Assembly: GCA_012295275.1 (NCBI GenBank)
Contig: CM022669.1
Coordinates: forward strand, 7,810,989 to 7,874,988
DNA from: Chrysomallon squamiferum
Taxonomy: Eukaryota; Mollusca; Gastropoda; Neomphalida; Peltospiridae
Length of the DNA stretch: 64,000 nt
Direction of reading: 5' to 3'
Positions 58,406 to 64,000 of this stretch are shown in pieces (the first letter of the stretch is position 1; every line of letters begins with the position of its first letter). The notes beneath the pieces were generated by a model. It searched no databases and was not told where the DNA came from. It was given only the letters and a program-made list of their open reading frames with translations. The translations under genes were made by a program, and so were the position numbers.

Positions 58406-60417
58406 GTAAGTGACATCATAGCAACACTTTGTTCTTCTTTAAATTATAAAAGATAAAAGTTTGTATGTGAAATCATAGATTATACTTTGTACTTTTTGTT
58501 ATTTTTATTTTTTAAATTATCGGAAATCTTCCCCTTAACAGATATTAAATTATTGCCAAACAAAAAAAAAAAAAATAATAATAATAATCAAAATACTTAT
58601 AAGCAAAAATGCCCTTCTAATTAGTGTATTTTCTCCATTCTTTTCACAGAAAGACACAGTACTATAAAATACTTGCTTTAAAGAATATTAGTAACTTAGA
58701 AAATTGTAACACTTAATTAGTCAAGTTTTAATTCCAAACTCTTTGCCCAAAAGGTAAAAAATACTGTAAAACATTGTGTTGTTAGTAACTGAAATGAGCT
58801 ATGTGTTTTGTTTAAAAAACAAAACAACTAAAACACTGTTGCATATTTTTATTCGCAACTGACGTATATTCTGTCTGTTCACAACATCTACTAAGAACTG
58901 TTAATTTAAATTAATTTATTTTTCCAGAAATGATTCACACATAGTGTTGTCTTAGTTACATTATCTTTAGAAACATTTTTATATAACATATATATATATA
59001 TATTTTTTTAACTGCAATTAAAATTCAATTTACATGTTTTTTTAAAAGAATTAGTCAAAAGTGATTAACATAAATAAACTGTAAATAACACTGATAAGTA
59101 CATAAATAAACTGTAAATAACACAGATAAGTACATAAATAAACAGATTTGAAGGAAATGATCTTTAACAAACAGAACATGCAATAATTTGTTTTATTTGC
59201 ACGCAAGGAAAAATAAATTTAAGACAACAAACAGAATTGTGTAAATGAAAGGGTATGACAAAACAACAACAACAACAACAACAACAATAATAAAAAAAAA
59301 CAGAAAGAAAACCAATTAAAAAGTAATTTTGTTTCATCATTTTATAAAATGTATTATAGTTTGAAATATTAATTAAATAACAACAACATGCAACTTTGTT
59401 GCACTTAAAATAACACTGTATTTGTTAGGAAACAATGTATTACATGATACCACAATACAGCCTGCTATCAAATCAGATTTTACTAAGATATTGTTATGCA
59501 TTCTAATCGTGATCTGTGCACCTGAACATTAATACCTCCACCTGTCTCATTTGCAAGACTTAATTGTGGAACTTTTGGCAAGTCTTATGATAATTACAAT
59601 GCACATTATTATTCACCTTTTTAATTTTGTCATAATAATACTGAACTGGCATAAAAAAAAAAAAAAATTTTGCTTAATAGAATTATACCAATTCAGTCTA
59701 AAAGAAATGAACTTTAAGATCACAGTTTAAGAAACACTTCTTAAGCCACTGTTAATAAGAAATTTGTTTTATAATTCTTTTCTTGAACATAATAGTTAAT
59801 ATTGTTATTATTATTATACAAAACCAGTGTATTAAAACATTTACATGAATTCACATTCGCAACTGAAATGTATAACAAGCAAATAATATTAACAAATACA
59901 CTGTACATGATAGGAGAACATTTAAATAATCTTTTTCTGTTATGTTTCACTAATCAGTCAAGTAGTAACTAAAACACTGTTCTGCTTTGTTTGATGTACA
60001 AAATCTAACAGTAAATTTACAATACACATAGCCTTTGAGAAGTAACACAAGGTATCTGGACTTACTTACAATATCCAGATGAGCAGAATTTCATGAAATT
60101 CAGACAACTATACATGAATTTCATTATTTTTTAGAAATTTGTATTATTTAGACAATCAGGTTTCAGTATCTAAATAGTCAGAAATTCATTATCTCCAAAA
60201 CAACAATGTATTTATTATATTTAGACTGAACATAAATTTACAGATACAAGCACAACACACACATACTCACTCACACACACATTCCCATCCAAAAAACACA
60301 AGGAATTTGTGATATTTAAACAAACAGAAGTTTTTGACATCCTTACAAAATCAGATATTTATGATATTCAGACTTATTGTATATTGTATAATACAGCCTG
60401 GATATAACAATATCACT

Positions 60418-60478
60418 ATTATATATTCTATTCTGTTCTATTCTATTCTATTCTATTCTATTCTATTCTATTCTATTT
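60418..60478 (+). repeat. (TATTC)n pentanucleotide repeat
   Basis: About eleven TTCTA/TATTC units followed by TTTA and TTA runs up to about 60500. Confidence 0.95.
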
Positions 60479-60839
60479 ATTTATTTATTATTATTATTAT
60501 TTTTTTTTTTTTTTTTAAACCATTCCCAACCATGTTAGGTAAGAGTTTAACTGTTTGAACAATGTGGCAGACTGATATATTAATCTTGACCCGTCTCAGA
60601 AAGATCTCCAGATATTTCCTAACAGTTCAAATTATCATGAAGTTTTATCTACGTACATACTTCACAGAAACATTTATAATTTGATAAGACTACACATGCA
60701 GGCCTTGAAAAACAGAGTATTTGTTTTCTGATATTACATCCTGTTAAAAAACCAAGGAACATTTTAAAAACATTTTCTGTATAAAGAGCGAGGTGCTTTT
60801 TAACCTCATAAAAATAAAACCTCTTTGTGTATGCCTATA

Positions 60840-61080
60840 CCTGTCCAGTGGCTCAATGGTTAAAAGACATGTATAGGAAATGACACAGGTCACAGGGTCA
60901 ATCCTTTATGGTGCACCCTTTGAGATATTTATCATTCCAATACATTTCTCCTGATTTGTTTATCGCTGGTTATAAGTACAAGCTTTCCAAGGTTTAGGGA
61001 TGGTAAGCACAACTCCACCAATCCCATTTCTGAAAGGCCAGCTGAGTTGGTGCCTTGAGAACATATAAAAGAAATTAGGA
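60840..61080 (+). mobile_element. tRNA-derived SINE candidate
   Basis: TGGCTCAATGG (60849-60859) fits the Pol III A box exactly. GGGTCAATCC (60895-60904) is a near match to the B box GGTTCRANTCC, at tRNA-like spacing. A tRNA-unrelated body of more balanced composition follows to about 61080. The tRNA part lacks a good acceptor stem, so this is a SINE head rather than a tRNA gene. No target duplication was identified. Confidence 0.5.
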
Positions 61081-61898
61081 TAATATTACTTGCTAAGCCT
61101 TATTACCGCAGTGTAGTAATTTATTTAATAAAACACAGTTGAAGTTGTAATTGTGTTGTAAATAATCTGTAAACGATTATTATGCACATCATTTCCAAGA
61201 CTCATGGGATCATTTCTCTATACAATTTTCTTTTGTTCATTTGTCTGTATGTATTGCTCATTGTGAGGTCTGGTTTATTTTATTATTTTATTAATTTTTA
61301 TTTTTATTTTATTTTTTTTTTTTCTATTTATTTAAGATGTAATATAGTTGTTCTGAAGTGGGCCACTTTTATCAAAAAACTTCAGGGAATCTGCTACATG
61401 CATATTTATATATTTGTACTGTGACAGTAAATAATTAATAGAAATAATGATTGTATTGACATGTGAAGTGAACTGTGTCAAACTCATTAAATAACATTCG
61501 TTGAGCAAAAGATAGAGAAAACTCATTAATAAACAGTGTCTTGTATGTGTGTGAAATGAAGGCCTTTCAAATATTTTTACTTCATTAAAGAAAGAAAAAA
61601 AATTAAAAATATCTTCAACTGATATATTAAATTCCTGTCTTGCCTTGGTTTTATTTTGAATGTATGGACTTGTTAAATAAAACAAGACAAAATAATTTTT
61701 ATTCCCAAAAGTGATGATTTTTAAAGAAATAATCTGTAGTGGTACTCTTGCCTAAATATAAACATTTCAAGTTGGGTTATTTAAAATATTTGTACATCAT
61801 AACAAAATATGTGAAAATAAATATTTTGATGTTTATATGTGAGGTAAAACATTTTTGGTTGACATTTTAAATATTCCAAATTACATAACAACAATTTA

Positions 61899-62040
61899 AA
61901 AAATAAAATAAAATAAAATAAAATAAAATAAAATAAAATAAAATAAAATAAAATAAAATAAAATAAAATAAAATAAAATAAAATAAAATAAAATAAAATA
62001 AAATAAAATAAAATAAAATAAAATTAAATAAAATTAAATT
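61899..62040 (+). repeat. (AAAAT)n pentanucleotide array
   Basis: About 25 near-perfect AAAAT units, then AAATTAAAT and AAAAATAA variants to about 62155. The minus-strand open frame through it is an artefact. Confidence 0.97.
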
Positions 62041-64000
62041 AAAAATAAAAAATAAAAATAATTTAATAAACAAAAATAAATAAATTATTAATAAATAAAT
62101 AAATTAAAAAAACCAAAAAAAAACAAAAAAAACAACAACGAATAAAATAAAATAAATGAACAATAGTATAAAGATTAAATAAATCATGAAGTATTACTGA
62201 TAATATTAAGCTGACATTTCATGCAGATTTCTTTTCAACAATGCAAGATAAATGATTAGGCACCTTACTGACATGTCAAGATAAGCATTTCAAAGTAGAT
62301 ATAACTAATTAATGTCATGTCATGCTAATACCATTGTGTTTAATAACAGCTGCAAGTTACACCCAGTCACTTCATAACAATAACGTTAATAAAGTATAAA
62401 TGTTCTCAAGCTGTTTTATTTGGTTATATTATATTAATTTGTATTATATATATCTATTTACTGTTTGGTAGCTTTATTATTTGTATTATATATGTATTTA
62501 CTGTTTGGTATCTTTATTATTTGTATTTATCATTTTATTTATTTTTATTGTTTGTCTAGTTTTTAGTTTTTATGTTAAGTAATATTTAACTACTTTTTAT
62601 TCATTTAATTTATGTTTATTAATTGTTACTTTATATACTTAATATGACACTTTATATACATATATATATCATTACTTTAAGTATACTTGAAATGAAGTTG
62701 TTATATGTCATAATTGAGAGGTAGCAGAAGAGTATGTTGGCCTGTGTTCTGTTGACATTACTTGCAATAAATGAAAACATATTCAAATCTGTATGTGTGT
62801 GTGTATATATAATGTATATATATAAACATGTATAAATGTAAAAAAGTTAATCATTAGTTACAAGAACTTAAAATTGATGAAAATAATCCTTCCTTTTAAA
62901 GTGTGTAGTAGTTATTACCTTGTACTGTGCCTTTTATAGAAATTTGCAAATGCCCCCCACCCCCAAAAAAACCCAACATTTATTTATATATATATATATA
63001 TATATAAAGTTATTTTTATACAAATTACAAGTAATTTAAAAAAAATATATTATAAATGTTGGTACTTAAGAAAGAAAACATTTTCTGAAGCACCCGATGT
63101 TGAAAATACATTGCCCAAACATTAGCAATTCAACTGTTTCTTTACATATTAAACACACGTTCAGTGTCCCTGCAGTTTGAAGAGTTAAGATCTGTAGGTG
63201 TGTCATCAATGAAGATTTATTTATGTAAACAGACGTAAGCTATAGAGTAAACTTAACTTTGCTGTACTTGACACATGCCCTGAATAAATATTTGTTATCT
63301 GTTTTGGTAAAATGGTGTTTATATGTCTTTTTTTTTTTAACTTTCTTCTTTCCTTTTTTTTTATTTTTATTGTTTACAAATATTGTAATTATGTAGAGGT
63401 TTTGTCAAGTGCAACAAAGTGAAAGTTCAATATGCTCCTTAGTGCATTTTGTTTAACTTTTTAATTTTAAAATGTGACTATAGACCATTCCTTAACATAT
63501 ATAACCCATTATTTGTACTATGAAATGTAGTCATAACAGAATTTGATTAATTTTGTTTTTACATTATATGATTATAACTTTGTTGAAAAGTAATTTAAAC
63601 TAAACAAAATAATTTTTCTTATCTTATTTTAACATAGTTTAACTATAATTTAAACATGAAACTGCAGAATCATACATTATCTAATCATATAGTAATTTAG
63701 ACAGGTAATTTTACATTATCTTATTATAACAGTTTACCTGTCACATATTTGAACAGTAATTTAAACTGTTAAACATAATTTCACATTTTCTAATTATAAT
63801 ATACTTTAACCATAAATTAAACAGAACTTCATAATTTCACATTATCTAATTATAATATACTTTAACCATAAATTAAACAGAACTTCATAATTTCACATTA
63901 TCTAATTATAACATAGTTGTTAATTTAAACTGTTAAACATAATTTTACATCACCTAACTATAACATAGTTGAACAGTAATTTAATCTCTGTTACGTCATA

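Larger units (their letters stand above)
58406..64000. other. Probable intron of the cysteine-rich gene, no exon recognised
   Basis: AT-rich. Holds short tandem duplications (33 bp at 59085-59145; ~56 bp at 63790-63900 with CTAATTATAATATACTTTAA; ~50 bp at 62445-62530), two pentanucleotide arrays and a SINE candidate. No splice-bounded open segment with Cys-rich or other domain content was found by eye. Confidence 0.5.

Noticed and set aside
58101-58406. 101-codon ORF running through the triplet repeat into the cysteine-rich exon
   Set aside because: The polyleucine part is repeat-derived. The exon is better explained by the TTTTCTCAG acceptor at 58299 and a phase-matched signal-peptide exon.
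60840-60915. Intact tRNA gene
   Set aside because: A and B boxes are present but the acceptor and anticodon stems do not pair; a SINE head fits better.

Overview
The window is animal nuclear DNA. It is very AT-rich (well over two thirds A+T by eye), with split genes, GT-AG introns and dense microsatellites and minisatellites. The gene content points to a bilaterian: an MCTP membrane C2 protein, a C-terminal Src kinase (CSK), and an expanded pair of FoxQ2-type forkhead genes. FoxQ2 expansion is known from spiralians, so a mollusc or other lophotrochozoan is the best guess; this is inference, not proof.

Layout, left to right. 1-14.9 kb: 3' part of an MCTP gene on + (last C2 domain, two membrane segments, C-terminus; at least 13 coding exons). 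A possible alternative last exon lies at 18.1 kb. 14.9-23.3 kb: MCTP 3' UTR or intergenic DNA full of simple repeats. 23.3-24.7 kb: single-exon divergent forkhead gene. 28.5-29.9 kb: a second, related forkhead gene on the same strand whose reading frame shifts by one base in the middle. About 30.2-31.1 kb: a CpG-bearing promoter-like stretch. 34.7-44.05 kb: a complete CSK gene on +, with two tandem SH2 exons. 44.1-52.3 kb: intergenic, with a hAT-type MITE. 52.3-54.55 kb on -: a large exon of an ITPRIP-like/Mab-21 domain membrane protein with a homopolymer frameshift. 56.2-58.4 kb on +: a promoter, a signal-peptide exon and a cysteine-rich exon of a gene continuing past the window. 58.4-64 kb: repeat-rich intron with a tRNA-derived SINE candidate.

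The genes are not an operon and show no common pathway. MCTP is a Ca2+-binding ER/vesicle membrane protein, CSK restrains Src-family kinases, and the forkhead genes are transcription factors.

The most unusual content is in splicing architecture. (1) CSK has two SH2 exons whose phases allow exactly one to be used; both together, or neither, gives an early stop. (2) In several places exon edges with their splice sites have been copied into tandem arrays in the neighbouring intron (MCTP near 0.6 and 5.3 kb; CSK on both sides of the catalytic-loop exon). (3) MCTP may have a second C-terminus ending in a PDZ-ligand-like sequence. (4) Both forkhead proteins replace the base-contacting His of the recognition helix with Tyr. 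No rRNA, intact tRNA or CRISPR array was seen.
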